Assembly (NCBI RefSeq): GCF_002368395.1
Contig: NZ_AP018254.1
Coordinates: 2,170,001 to 2,234,000 of the forward strand
From: Calothrix sp. NIES-3974
GTDB lineage: Bacteria; Cyanobacteriota; Cyanobacteriia; Cyanobacteriales; Nostocaceae
DNA: 64,000 nt
Direction: 5' to 3'
Shown here: positions 38,190-47,198 of the stretch, piece by piece
How the letters are laid out: each line of letters opens with the position of its first letter
Position numbering within the stretch: position 1 is the stretch's first letter
Translations under genes and position numbers: made by a program
Notes under the pieces: generated by a model
What the model was told of the DNA's origin: nothing
The model's input: the letters and a program-made list of their open reading frames with translations, nothing else
Database searches by the model: none

Positions 38190-38780
38190 ATGAAGCCTAA
38201 ATTTCCTAAGAGTCGGTTTTTTTTCTGGTTCGGAGTAGGTTTAATTGTCGTATTAACTGCTTTGATTCCAGTCAGAATTGCTGTGACTTTTCATCAATTA
38301 CCGACTCCCCAGGGAATTTTTGTCTTGGGGGGTGCTGTTGAGAGGATGGAGTTTGCCGGGAAGTTTTGGCAATCTCGTCGGGATTTGGATATTTGGGTGT
38401 CGGATTTTGATTGGAATTTAGAGGCAAATCGGCGAGTTTTTAAACAGTTTGGAGTGCCTGATTCTCAGTTACATTTGGATGGTCGAGCTACTGATACTGT
38501 GACAAATTTTACAAGTTTGGTTGATGATTTTGTGGCTGATAATTTACACCATGTTTATTTGATTACTTCGGATTACCATATGTTGCGATCGCGGGTAATT
38601 GCAACGATAGTTTTTGGTAGTCGGGGTGTGGTGGTTACTCCCCTTGGGGTGGTTTCCAGTGGAGATGAGGATGAGTCATTAGTGAGGGTAGTGAGGGATT
38701 TTGGACGTTGTTTGTTGTGGGTTGTGAGTGGGAGGACAGGAGCTAGTTTGAATCCGCGTTTTCGGGAACATAACGTTTGA
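38190..38780 (+). CDS. DUF218/YdcF-like membrane-anchored protein
   Basis: 196 residues. One N-terminal transmembrane segment (~10-29) is followed by a DUF218 domain (GIFVLGGAVERMEFAGKFW, DTVTNFTSLVDDF, YLITSDYHMLRSR). Such proteins (ElyC, SanA, YdcF) are linked to envelope integrity and polysaccharide precursor handling; the reaction is unknown. Fragments of a second copy of this gene lie at 39655-39720 and 40935-40970. Confidence 0.82.
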   Translation: MKPKFPKSRFFFWFGVGLIVVLTALIPVRIAVTFHQLPTPQGIFVLGGAVERMEFAGKFWQSRRDLDIWVSDFDWNLEANRRVFKQFGVPDSQLHLDGRATDTVTNFTSLVDDFVADNLHHVYLITSDYHMLRSRVIATIVFGSRGVVVTPLGVVSSGDEDESLVRVVRDFGRCLLWVVSGRTGASLNPRFREHNV

Positions 38781-38860
38781 GCAAAGCGCTGGAATCTAAA
38801 AAGTATTACAGTATTACGCGATCGCTAGTAGCTGTAGTCGTACAAGTGGGTTATAGGGAA

Positions 38861-39196
38861 TTAGCCTACGGCATATTCCGTAAACTGTCTTTTAAAGGGA
38901 GAATGAAAGCCAATAACGATATCTTGCTTAGGGACACCCATATTTACAAGGTCTTCCGTCACCTCATATTCTGTACCGTTATGTTGTAGCCATATTTTGT
39001 TATTTTTAATATCTAGGTGAAGAAAACAACCGTAAATTCGCTTATCGTTTTTCCAGCCAACACGAAGCAGTTGATAATGGTTTCGTTCTGTATCAAAAAC
39101 GAATTGGGTTTCAACGTCTGGATCTGGTGTGCCAGAGCTAGCATACTCTTGCAGTAGCTGCTGAACTATATTCTGGTATCGAGTTAGCTTATCCAT
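38861..39196 (-). CDS. XisI-like protein
   Basis: 111 residues with the XisI signature (LTRYQNIVQQLLQEYAS, a GWKNDKRIYGCFLHLDIK block and the final SPFKRQFTEYAV). XisI acts with XisH in excision of the Anabaena fdxN DNA element, but most copies, as here, are spread in cyanobacterial genomes as paired genes of unknown role. It overlaps xisH by 13 bases. The partner gene carries a stop codon. Confidence 0.85.
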   Translation of the reverse strand: MDKLTRYQNIVQQLLQEYASSGTPDPDVETQFVFDTERNHYQLLRVGWKNDKRIYGCFLHLDIKNNKIWLQHNGTEYEVTEDLVNMGVPKQDIVIGFHSPFKRQFTEYAVG

Positions 39197-39600
39197 TCAA
39201 CAATTACCTCGTTGGTAGGATTATAAGTTACGATTTTTAGTCCGTAGGTTTGGATGACATTTTGAACAAATCTTATCGTAAAAAAAGAACTATAAGTATC
39301 ATTAGGAACTGCTAAATATAGTGTACGTTCTGGGTCTTGTTCGGAAAGAGCAAATCGATAATTAAGAAATTGTCCTAGAGCTGTGTGAAATTCAGAGATT
39401 ACTGATGCTCTGACAAAGCTTTTAATTTCCACTGCTATTTTTTCGCTGTCTTTTTGGGCTGCGAGAATTTTTTCTGCTCCCAAGTCAACGTACATTTCTC
39501 CTTACTCGAAACTTAAAGGCAGTTGTTCATGGGTAATTATCCAACCGTCTTTTTCTAATGCACGTTTTACTATGTCGTGGAAAAGGTCTTTGGGAGGCAT
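39184..39600 (-). pseudogene. xisH with in-frame nonsense codon
   Basis: From ATG 39600 (MPPKDLFHDIVKRALEKDGW) to the end is one frame of 139 codons, the normal XisH length. It is broken only by a TAA at 39502-39504 (codon 33) in SFE-stop-GEMYVDLGAEK. The canonical blocks (EKIAVEIKSF, FHTALGQFLNYR, TLYLAVP) are intact downstream. A single C-to-T change (CAA to TAA) would explain it. Translation could restart at the Met three codons later, giving a 103-residue form without the first helix. Confidence 0.85.
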
Positions 39601-39654
39601 GGACAAAAACGTTTCCGCCATGATTGGCTAGATTCATATATCTTTATTGTACTA

Positions 39655-39720
39655 TATTTGATCACGGTTTTTGCTAGTCGAGGTGTGGTGGTTTCGGGTG
39701 GGGATGAGGATGATTAGCTG
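39655..39720 (+). pseudogene. fragment of a second DUF218 gene
   Basis: TTTTTGCTAGTCGAGGTGTG, then GGTGGTTTCGGGTGGGGATG and AGGATGA, match the stretch at about 38607-38680 of the DUF218 gene with scattered changes and a deletion. Only this piece is left. Confidence 0.6.
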
Positions 39721-39848
39721 ATAGGGAAGACTGCGATCGCCTAGCTGCTTCCTTGAGGAAGATAGCAGGAAACTGAAACTGGCTTTTTGCTCAAATTCTT
39801 CGGCATCTGGGATAATTATCCCCAGAAAGATAATTCAAATCCCCATCT

Positions 39849-40853
39849 ATGACCAATCCCCAAACTGAATATGATTCGCCTTGGAAAGAGATTTTACAGT
39901 TATATTTCCCAGATTTCATGTTATTCTTTTTTCCCCAATTCCACCCACAAATTGATTGGACAAAAGAACCCGTATTTCTGGATAAGGAGTTACAGCAAGT
40001 TATTCGGGATGCAGAACTGGGAAAACGACTGGTTGATAAGTTGGTCAAAATTTATCTGTTAGATGGAACTGAATCCTGGGTGTTGATACACATCGAGATA
40101 CAGGGACAGGAAGAGGATGAATTTTCACGACGCATGTATGTTTATAATTACCGCATCTTCGATTGCTACAATCGCTCAGTGGCTTCAATTGCAGTTTTCG
40201 GAGATACGAATACCAATTGGCGACCGAACCAGTTTGGTTATAATCTATTTGGTTGTCGGTTAGATTTTCAATTTCCGATTGTCAAGTTGATTGATTATCG
40301 GGGACGACAAGCAGAATTGGCAGCGAGTGATAAAGTTTTTGCAACGGTTGTAATGGCTCATTTAGTGGGATTAGAAACAAGTAATAATCGCACTCAACGC
40401 AAAGGGCAAAAATTGGCTTTGATACGTGGGTTGTACGAAAAGGGTTTTGAACGAGAAAAAGTCATCAACTTATTTCGTTTTATTGACTGGATGTTGACGC
40501 TACCATTGGAATTAGAACGGGAGTTTTGGCAAGAGTATCGCCAATATGAGGAGAGTAAGAATATGCGTTATATCACGAGCGTTGAGCGAATTGGTATCGA
40601 GGAAGGTCTCAAGCAGGGTATCCAGCAGGGTATCCAGCAGGGTATCCAGCAGGGTATCCAGCAGGGTACTAAGCAAGGGTTAATTAAGGGTATTGCTTTG
40701 GGTTTAAAATTGAAGTTTGGGGACGCAGGGACTGATTTGTTACCGGAGATTGAGAAAATTGGGGATGTGGATGTGTTGTCTGCGGTATTAGATGCGATAG
40801 AGTCTGTAGATACGGTGGAGCAATTACGACAGGTTTATCGCTCGAATAGTTGA
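39849..40853 (+). CDS. Rpn-family putative nuclease with IQQG repeats
   Basis: 334 residues. The N-terminal ~230 residues are of the Rpn/PD-(D/E)XK putative transposase family (VLIHIEIQGQEEDEFSRRMY, with the ExQ active-site strand). Near residue 255 the code holds four perfect 12-bp units (40617-40664, each encoding GIQQ), then a C-terminal DUF4351-type helical domain. Rpn proteins promote recombination in E. coli. The repeat number probably varies by slippage. The last 80 residues are nearly duplicated at 42057-42299. Confidence 0.8.
   Translation: MTNPQTEYDSPWKEILQLYFPDFMLFFFPQFHPQIDWTKEPVFLDKELQQVIRDAELGKRLVDKLVKIYLLDGTESWVLIHIEIQGQEEDEFSRRMYVYNYRIFDCYNRSVASIAVFGDTNTNWRPNQFGYNLFGCRLDFQFPIVKLIDYRGRQAELAASDKVFATVVMAHLVGLETSNNRTQRKGQKLALIRGLYEKGFEREKVINLFRFIDWMLTLPLELEREFWQEYRQYEESKNMRYITSVERIGIEEGLKQGIQQGIQQGIQQGIQQGTKQGLIKGIALGLKLKFGDAGTDLLPEIEKIGDVDVLSAVLDAIESVDTVEQLRQVYRSNS
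40617..40664 (+). repeat. four perfect 12-bp tandem repeats inside the Rpn gene
   Basis: Unit GGTATCCAGCAG repeated four times without change, in frame (Gly-Ile-Gln-Gln). The homologous fragment at 42057 lacks the units. Confidence 0.95.
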
Positions 40854-40934
40854 TTTTTTCAGAAGTCAGATTTTTTTAAGAAAACTGACTTCTCTCAAAA
40901 AACCCTACTCCTGAGAACCGTTTGATTTTCTGTT

Positions 40935-40970
40935 ACATTTGATTACTCCGGATTACCATATGCTCAGAGG
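40935..40970 (+). pseudogene. second fragment of a DUF218 gene
   Basis: TTGATTACTCCGGATTACCA, then TATGCT, matches about 38565-38590 of the intact gene with one or two changes. In the parent gene this piece lies upstream of the one found at 39655, so the order here is reversed. Confidence 0.6.
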
Positions 40971-40993
40971 ATGTTTTAAAAGTCGATTTTAAT
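40971..40993 (+). repeat. 23-bp dispersed repeat, copy 3
   Basis: Identical to 3284-3306 and to the reverse complement of 15614-15636, and followed by ACTTGAAT like the first copy. Confidence 0.85.
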
Positions 40994-41145
40994 ACTTGAA
41001 TTATCGTTTTTGGGAATGGGAAGAGACGCGACATGTCGCGTCCGTAATCTCGAAGTACAAATCAGCTTTATAACCCCATGTCCAGAGTCAAGACGATAGT
41101 CAAAATAGTGATAATTAATACTTGACAAACAACCTCTTAGCCTGC

Positions 41146-41252
41146 ATTTCTCACAAGGGAGTGATAAGCCTTGAGTAGTGGGTTTATTTCCCTGCTACTC
41201 CCTACTCCCATCACGGACTACTCACTGAAAGTTTGAGAAGTTTGTGAGAAAT
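41146..41252. repeat. MITE-like element with ATTTCTCACAA ends, copy 2
   Basis: 107 bp with perfect 11-bp inverted ends ATTTCTCACAA and TTGTGAGAAAT. The inside matches 16550-16680 in the opposite orientation. A third partial copy lies near 62765-62800. Confidence 0.8.
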
Positions 41253-41321
41253 CCGGGTTAGGCATTATGCTCCGCTTATTGCTAAGTGGTAATATATTAA
41301 TTATTAAAGGTAAAAAACTTT

Positions 41322-41573
41322 ATGAGTCAGCAGTTAGAACGCATTTTCAGACAAGCTCTGGAGTTGTCACCGCAGGAACAGTTGGAGTTAATTGAGCGCC
41401 TAAATTCCCAAGCATTTGTACAGTCTGAGGCTAGGGTAAAATCAAAGCGTAATGTTATGGATTTTTACGCAGTTGCGCCTAATTTATTATCTGGGATGGA
41501 TGCTCAAGTGTGGGTTTCCCAATTGCGGGACGAATGGAATGAGCGTGAAGCTAACTTCAACCCATATTTATGA
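41322..41573 (+). CDS. toxin-antitoxin system antitoxin
   Basis: 83 residues. The N-terminus (MSQQLERIFRQALELSPQEQ) is the helical region typical of cyanobacterial antitoxins paired with PIN toxins. The stop overlaps the start of the toxin gene by 4 bases (ATGA), the usual operon arrangement. Should bind and neutralise the PIN protein and repress the operon. Confidence 0.75.
   Translation: MSQQLERIFRQALELSPQEQLELIERLNSQAFVQSEARVKSKRNVMDFYAVAPNLLSGMDAQVWVSQLRDEWNEREANFNPYL
41570..41570 (+). promoter_or_regulatory. ATGA start-stop overlap of antitoxin and toxin
   Basis: The antitoxin stop and toxin start share ATGA at 41570-41573, implying translational coupling. Position given as the A of the ATG. 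Confidence 0.7.
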
Positions 41574-42016
41574 AGGTTAGTCAAGCGTTCCTTGGAGTAA
41601 ATAAAGTGTTTTTGGACACGGCTCCAATTATTTATTATGTTGAAGGAACGCCAGGATTGGGAGAGGTGGTTCGGGAAGTATTTAATTTACTTGCTCAAGG
41701 TGGCTTTCAGGCTGTAGGTTCTCCTATAACATTGGCAGAGTGTTTAGTAATGCCAATTCGGTTAGGAAAGCCTAAAATTCAACGAGATTTTCTTGAGTTA
41801 TTGACAAATACTGATGGGATTTCATTTATACCGATTACAGCTTCTGTGAGTCAGAAAGCGGCAGAAATAAGAGTAAGTTATGGTTTAAAGTTACCTGATG
41901 CGTTGCAGGTCGCAGTAGCTTTGGTTGCTGGTTGTGATGCGTTTTTAACGAATGATATAGCCTTGCAGCGAGTCAGTGAGTTGCAAGTTTTGATATTAGG
42001 TGATTTACAGATTTGA
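41570..42016 (+). CDS. PIN-domain toxin (VapC-like)
   Basis: 148 residues with the acidic PIN set: Asp in VFLDTAPIIYYVE, Glu in TLAECLVMP, Asp in LKLPDALQ and the closing Asp in FLTNDIAL. PIN toxins are RNases that cut tRNA or mRNA. The pair (with 41322) sits between two copies of an Rpn C-terminus, suggesting the pair was acquired or the Rpn gene was split around it. Confidence 0.82.
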   Translation: MKVSQAFLGVNKVFLDTAPIIYYVEGTPGLGEVVREVFNLLAQGGFQAVGSPITLAECLVMPIRLGKPKIQRDFLELLTNTDGISFIPITASVSQKAAEIRVSYGLKLPDALQVAVALVAGCDAFLTNDIALQRVSELQVLILGDLQI

Positions 42017-42056
42017 AGATTTTGGATTTTAATATTTTATTAATATTTTCGATTTT

Positions 42057-42299
42057 ATGCGTTATATCACGAGCGTTGAGCGAATTGCTACCGAGGAAGG
42101 TCTCCAGCAGGGTACTAAGCAAGGGTTAATTAAGGGTATTGCTTTGGGTTTAAAATTGAATTTTGGGGACGCGGGGACTGATTTATTACCGGAGATTGAG
42201 GAAATTGGAGACGTGGATATTTTGTCTGCGGTATTAGATGCGATAGAGTCTGTAGATACGGTGGAGCAATTACGACAGGTTTATCGCTCGAATAGTTGA
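42057..42299 (+). pseudogene. partial duplicate of Rpn gene 3' end
   Basis: The 80-codon frame (MRYITSVERIATEEGLQQG) repeats the last 80 residues of the Rpn gene at 39849 with few changes, but lacks the four 12-bp units. It has no N-terminal nuclease domain. It may be expressed as a small C-terminal protein, but is more simply a duplication remnant. Confidence 0.8.
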
Positions 42300-42387
42300 T
42301 TTTTTGACCAATAAGTTGGGTTTTGAGAATAAATATCGGTGAAATTAGAAATAACCTCTTAAAACCCCAATTCCTTCGGTAATCTGC

Positions 42388-43620
42388 TCATATATTTGAA
42401 TTCTTGGCTAGAAGTTGGGAATCTGGTTTATCCTCACAAGTAAATAGCAACTGTTCGTATTCTTTTAAAGCTCGCTCGAATCTGTATTGGTTTTCGTATA
42501 ATTTTCTGGCTTTTTCTCCCATGATTCTGACTTTATCTGGGTGTTGGGATAATTCCAAAATGATGTCTGCTAGCTGTTGTGGATTATTTGGAGGGGTGTT
42601 AATTCCAGCACCAGATTTAGTTAATAGTCGATCTATGTAGGAGTTTGGTTGGGTGATGGCGATTATTCCTCTTCCTGCTGCGAGCATTCCGTTGAGTTTG
42701 GAGGGTGCGACAATGTTTTCTGCTCCGGGGATGAGGCTGACTAGGGAGATGTCACAGGCTGTAAGGGATTGGGGTAATATTTCTCTGGGTTGAAGGGGGA
42801 GGAGAAGAATATTTGTGAGTTGGTGGGTTTGGATTGTTTGTTGAATTATTTTGGTTTTAGCCCCTTCTCCAATGAAGAGAAATTGGATTGATTTGTCTTT
42901 AAGGATAACTGCGGTTTGGGCTATGGTTTCGATGTCGTGGAGTCTCCCCATGTTACCGGAGTAGAGAACTGTGAATACCTCAGTGAGGTTGTGCTGTTGA
43001 GCAAATTTATTTTCCTGTTTTGTGCAGATGGGGATGTCTTCGATTGCCCAGTTTTCAATGATTTTGATTTTAGTTTTAATATCAGGGTATTTTTGTTCTA
43101 GGTAAGCTTGCATGGAGCTACTGAGAACAATGGTGTTTTCTGAATATTTGCAAGTGAGATAAATTAGTCTGTTAAAAAGTTTAAATAGGATACTATTGGG
43201 TTGCATGATTCCCGACATGACGGCGGATTCGGGAAAGATGTCTTGGAGTAGGAAATAATATTTGCCGCCTTTGAGGAATTTGAAGTATATGCCTAGTATG
43301 CCTGCATAAGGTGGATTAGAGGCGATGAGGAGTGGCGTTTTGGCTGGTTGGTGGAGGGTGATGTGGGCGATCGCTCCAAGGAGGAAGAAGAGGGAACTGG
43401 TGATTTTGCTGAGAATGCTGGTGCTGGATTTGATAGGGGAGAAGGAACGGTGGATGGTGATTTTTAAAGATTCTGGGGTGGTTTGTTTTGATTGGGTTCC
43501 GGTGAAGATAGTAACGGTGTAGCCAATGCGGGAAAGTCCTTTGGCTAAGTCTGTCATTAGTTGGGATGTGGCTCCTGGGTGGGGGTAGAAGTACTGAGTG
43601 AGGATGGTGAGTCGGGGCAT
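42388..43620 (-). CDS. glycosyltransferase family 4 (WbuB-like)
   Basis: 410 residues. N-terminus MPRLTILTQYFYPHPGATS is typical of WbuB-type GT4 enzymes; the second Rossmann half holds the nucleotide-sugar site (VLYSGNMGRLHDIE, and GAENIVAPSKLNGMLAAGRG). It adds a sugar to a lipid-linked glycan at the cytoplasmic face. Last gene of the minus-strand cluster. Confidence 0.85.
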   Translation of the reverse strand: MPRLTILTQYFYPHPGATSQLMTDLAKGLSRIGYTVTIFTGTQSKQTTPESLKITIHRSFSPIKSSTSILSKITSSLFFLLGAIAHITLHQPAKTPLLIASNPPYAGILGIYFKFLKGGKYYFLLQDIFPESAVMSGIMQPNSILFKLFNRLIYLTCKYSENTIVLSSSMQAYLEQKYPDIKTKIKIIENWAIEDIPICTKQENKFAQQHNLTEVFTVLYSGNMGRLHDIETIAQTAVILKDKSIQFLFIGEGAKTKIIQQTIQTHQLTNILLLPLQPREILPQSLTACDISLVSLIPGAENIVAPSKLNGMLAAGRGIIAITQPNSYIDRLLTKSGAGINTPPNNPQQLADIILELSQHPDKVRIMGEKARKLYENQYRFERALKEYEQLLFTCEDKPDSQLLAKNSNI

Positions 43621-43624
43621 AGTT

Positions 43625-44392
43625 TTAATTTTTATGGCAGTTAAAATACACAGTTCTTAGAATTAAAGTGCTAGACCACCTTTTAATTGCTCGTATCTTA
43701 TCGGATGATTTGAATATATAGTTAAAAGCAAATTCAGGTTGGTCTTCTAACATAGCCGCCATATATGTCACTTCGATCCGGTCAAAATAACTGGATACTA
43801 ACTTGCTAATTTTACTTAATGTAAAATGATGAGGATGATTTGTGTCTAAATACTTTAATACAGAACTGAAGGGAGAAAATAATGGTGTAACTATGTGTAA
43901 AGATATTCCAGCAACTCCTCCATTTTTTGTAATTCTGTGTAACTCAGATATACATTTTGCTGGATTTTCCACATGGTCTATTACATTTACACAAAAAACA
44001 TAATCACATGATGAATCTATTATTGGAATTGCCTCTCCCTGTGAATTATAAAGTTGAATATTATCTTTTTGTTTGAGTAAGCCAATATCAGAAGTGTAGA
44101 AATCCATTAAAGGATCAACTCCTATCAGTTTAGGCTTTACATCATAGTTATTGATAAAGTAATTATCTATGCCTAAAATAATTCCATATGGTCCACATCC
44201 TATGTCTGCAACCACTTTAGAACATATATCTTGAAAACAGAGTTTATGCCTAGCCAATGTTTTCTGTGCGAAACTAATTGATGCTTCTGTAGTAATTGGT
44301 GTATAGGTATTTATATCTTTCGATTTATGGACATAAATATTTTCCCAAAAAACCTTTTCCTTCTGTTGTGCTTCATCCCAATTTTTAGCCAT
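43625..44392 (-). CDS. SAM-dependent methyltransferase
   Basis: 255 residues, class I fold. The SAM motif is VVADIGCGPYGIILGI, and an acidic strand end (IGVDPLMDFY) and a DYVFCVNVIDHVEN block follow, typical of Methyltransf_11 proteins. It is 4 bases upstream of the WbuB-like gene. Likely O-methylates a sugar in the exported glycan; the target is inferred from context. Confidence 0.8.
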   Translation of the reverse strand: MAKNWDEAQQKEKVFWENIYVHKSKDINTYTPITTEASISFAQKTLARHKLCFQDICSKVVADIGCGPYGIILGIDNYFINNYDVKPKLIGVDPLMDFYTSDIGLLKQKDNIQLYNSQGEAIPIIDSSCDYVFCVNVIDHVENPAKCISELHRITKNGGVAGISLHIVTPLFSPFSSVLKYLDTNHPHHFTLSKISKLVSSYFDRIEVTYMAAMLEDQPEFAFNYIFKSSDKIRAIKRWSSTLILRTVYFNCHKN

Positions 44393-44471
44393 AAAAATAT
44401 ATCTCCAACGTAGAAAGCTCTATGGTTTAATTTATAACTTTAAAAGTTATAAAATGCATTACTAACGAGAA

Positions 44472-45497
44472 TTAACTTAAAGACTGATAAATTTCAATAT
44501 GTTTTTGAGCCGCGACTTCCCAACTGAAAAATTTTGCTCGACGAAAACCCTGATTAATATATGTATCTCTAACTTCATTCGATAACAAAATTTCGAGGGA
44601 CAAGGCTATTTCTTTCGTTTCATATGGATTTATTAATATACCAGCATCTCCAACTACCTCTGGAATAGAAGATGTGTTAGAGGCAATGACAGGACAACCA
44701 CAACTCATTGCTTCTAAAGGTGGTAAACCAAAACCTTCATATAAGGAAGGATAAACTAAAGCAAAAGCATTCTGGTATAGATAGCTTAATTCAGCTTGAT
44801 TAACCCTGTCAAATGCTCTCACTTGATTTTCCATACCTAAGCTTTTAATCATACTATTTTCTGATTCAGAGAATTTGGAACCAATACATATCATTGAAAA
44901 ACCAAGCCCTGGTAATGAAGATTCATAAAATCCAGTAAGAGCATTTTGAAAATTTTTATAAGCAACTCTCTTGCCAACAAACAGTATATATTTATTTTTT
45001 TCTTCCTTGCTAAACTGTATGAATTTATGCAATGGGTTATAACCATTTTCTTGAGATAATTTTAATTTGGTTCCATGATAAATAACATAAATATGAGGAT
45101 GATCAGCCAATTCTGGATGTAATGATAGCATGTCTTTTTTGGTATTCTCTGAAACACATATTATTGCGTCTGCTTTTTGTAAAGCAATCTTTTTTTGGAA
45201 TAAATGTAATCTAGATTTCCTGGTATTTAAGTATCCAAGTTCATAAATGAAATCATGAACTGTAACTACATTTCTTACCTTAAAGTTTAAATCAACTCGA
45301 TAATAGCTAGAATGAAATATATCAGCGTTAGTATAGAGAGGAAGATATCTTGTTAAAGAATGTCCATTTACATTTAATATCTGGAACAATTGAGATTCCA
45401 AGATTCGACTACTGATTTCTTGCCAGTAGACGGAAATACCACCTGCTCTCTGGAGTTGGTAAATAATGTTGTCTAAACATAGTTTTATTGGTTTCAT
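44472..45497 (-). CDS. glycosyltransferase family 4
   Basis: 341 residues with the GT-B fold. The donor-site E-x7-E motif is EGFGLPPLEAMSCGCPVIAS. The N-terminal half carries ITVYWQEI-like and HGTKL motifs of mannosyl/glucosyl-type enzymes. Cytoplasmic, acting in glycan assembly. Confidence 0.85.
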   Translation of the reverse strand: MKPIKLCLDNIIYQLQRAGGISVYWQEISSRILESQLFQILNVNGHSLTRYLPLYTNADIFHSSYYRVDLNFKVRNVVTVHDFIYELGYLNTRKSRLHLFQKKIALQKADAIICVSENTKKDMLSLHPELADHPHIYVIYHGTKLKLSQENGYNPLHKFIQFSKEEKNKYILFVGKRVAYKNFQNALTGFYESSLPGLGFSMICIGSKFSESENSMIKSLGMENQVRAFDRVNQAELSYLYQNAFALVYPSLYEGFGLPPLEAMSCGCPVIASNTSSIPEVVGDAGILINPYETKEIALSLEILLSNEVRDTYINQGFRRAKFFSWEVAAQKHIEIYQSLS

Positions 45498-45528
45498 ACA
45501 TGTTAAAAATGCAGATGTTCAATTAGAT

Positions 45529-46254
45529 TTACTCTATCTCTCTATTCATCACAAGATATTCTGACGCATTATCCATTAATTCATTATTTAAAGGAATAAT
45601 ATGCTTATAGCCAACATCTAATAAAAATTCTAGACACTTATTTCTATTAATTTCTCCATGAGTCGAGAGGAAGATAATAGGTGAAGATGTCATTAGTAAA
45701 TTTTTGGCACCCATAAGTACAGACATTTCTGCACCTTCAACATCGATTTTCAATATTTGAGGGACCACTTTATACGTAGAGATAAAATCATCTAATGAAA
45801 CTGTTACAGTTGGTATTTTACCTTTATGATCTAGCATACCTATTGCACAATTTTCTCCTTCCATAAAAGAGGATAAGGAAATTGAATCAGAAACCGCAAA
45901 CGGTACAATAGTAGCATTGTCAACATGATTTATTGCTAAGGTTCTATATAAGTAGGAAAGATTGCGAGGTAAGGGTTCAAAGGCATATACATGTTTACTT
46001 ATTTGAGAAAAAATAAGGGTATAGAAACCTACATTAGCCCCTATATCAAAGCATATAAAATCAGGCTTTGCAACTTTTAAAGTCATCTCTAATTGCCTAG
46101 GTTCTGAAAGATTGAAAATAATTGATAAGCCTTTACCCTCTCCAGCCGCAGATCCGACAATCCATTTACGTCCAGCCAAAGGACCTCTAAAAATAGGTAT
46201 AAGTAACCCAGAAGGAATAAATCTAACAAAAAAACGTCCTATCTGCTTAATCAT
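45529..46254 (-). CDS. FkbM family methyltransferase
   Basis: 241 residues. The SAM-binding block FDIGANVGFYTLIFSQISK and the family signature LKIDVEGAEMSVLMGA are both clear. FkbM proteins O-methylate sugars or polyketides. The cluster also carries a second FkbM gene (49088) and a fragment of a third (48584). Confidence 0.87.
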   Translation of the reverse strand: MIKQIGRFFVRFIPSGLLIPIFRGPLAGRKWIVGSAAGEGKGLSIIFNLSEPRQLEMTLKVAKPDFICFDIGANVGFYTLIFSQISKHVYAFEPLPRNLSYLYRTLAINHVDNATIVPFAVSDSISLSSFMEGENCAIGMLDHKGKIPTVTVSLDDFISTYKVVPQILKIDVEGAEMSVLMGAKNLLMTSSPIIFLSTHGEINRNKCLEFLLDVGYKHIIPLNNELMDNASEYLVMNREIE

Positions 46255-46315
46255 TTAACATTATCTCCTGTTATTGTCAAAATTTCAAACATCACACTGC
46301 ACATATATTTAGTTG

Positions 46316-47170
46316 TTACAGCCTAGTCCACAACAATGCTCTAGCAGTTAACTTCCGATAAAAATCAGTTATTTGATTAGAAACACTATTTCCTAGAATT
46401 TTTCTTACTATGAGTCTCACATGGGCAGTTAAAAATAACCACAATAAAGCTAGTGGAAATCCTTTTACTTTGTTTTTTATCCTAGCTTTATAAAATTCTT
46501 TATATACTTCAATATAGTTCTCTGGAGAACTACTAACTCCGCCAATTTTCATACATGAAATGATAATATCATCTAAAAAATAAGGAGTGTTATCTTTTAA
46601 TTCTCTAAGTAAAAATTCATAATCCCCTGCTATCTTAAATGTTTCATCAAAAAATCCTTTAGAGTGAAAAATAGATCGGTGCTGAAATACACCCTGATGA
46701 TATATATTATTAAACTGTAAGAAATTGCATTTTGACTTGTCCCAAGTTTGATTAACTATTTGCAAAATTTCATATTCTTTTGAAATTATTGCTACTTTAC
46801 CGTACACTATACCAGCATCACAGTGTTGTGCTAAAGCTAATTGTTCAACAACATTTTTGAGAACATCTGAATTATAAAAATAATCATCTGAACCCAAGAA
46901 AATAATCCATTCTCCTTTTGCGTGGGATACACCTTTATTAAAGGCATGATATATCCCCCTATCCCTCTCAGATTCCCAATATGCTATTTTTTCTTTGTTA
47001 TTAACTATAATATCAACTGTTCCATCTGTAGATTTACCATCTATAACTATTAGCTCTTTGCTATCATAGCTCTGACTTGAGAAGCTATCAATGCAACGCT
47101 GTAGATTTTGCACATTATTGTAAACAGCAATAATTACGGAAAAAGTAGGTCTTTTTTGTGAAATACTCAT
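46316..47170 (-). CDS. glycosyltransferase family 2
   Basis: 284 residues, GT-A fold: FSVIIAVYNNVQNLQRCIDS start, a conserved IVIDGKSTDGT and the metal-binding GSDDYF motif. It has a C-terminal hydrophobic helix region (~230-255). Transfers a sugar to the lipid-linked acceptor. Confidence 0.87.
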   Translation of the reverse strand: MSISQKRPTFSVIIAVYNNVQNLQRCIDSFSSQSYDSKELIVIDGKSTDGTVDIIVNNKEKIAYWESERDRGIYHAFNKGVSHAKGEWIIFLGSDDYFYNSDVLKNVVEQLALAQHCDAGIVYGKVAIISKEYEILQIVNQTWDKSKCNFLQFNNIYHQGVFQHRSIFHSKGFFDETFKIAGDYEFLLRELKDNTPYFLDDIIISCMKIGGVSSSPENYIEVYKEFYKARIKNKVKGFPLALLWLFLTAHVRLIVRKILGNSVSNQITDFYRKLTARALLWTRL

Positions 47171-47198
47171 AAAGGTAAAAAAATAAAAACTATCAGAT

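Larger units (their letters stand above)
40854..41321. other. intergenic region with three repeat families
   Basis: Holds a DUF218 gene fragment (about 40935-40970), the 23-bp dispersed repeat (40971-40993), an AGACGCGACATGTCGCGTC palindrome near 41026-41044, and the ATTTCTCACAA element (41146-41252). No gene. Confidence 0.7.
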
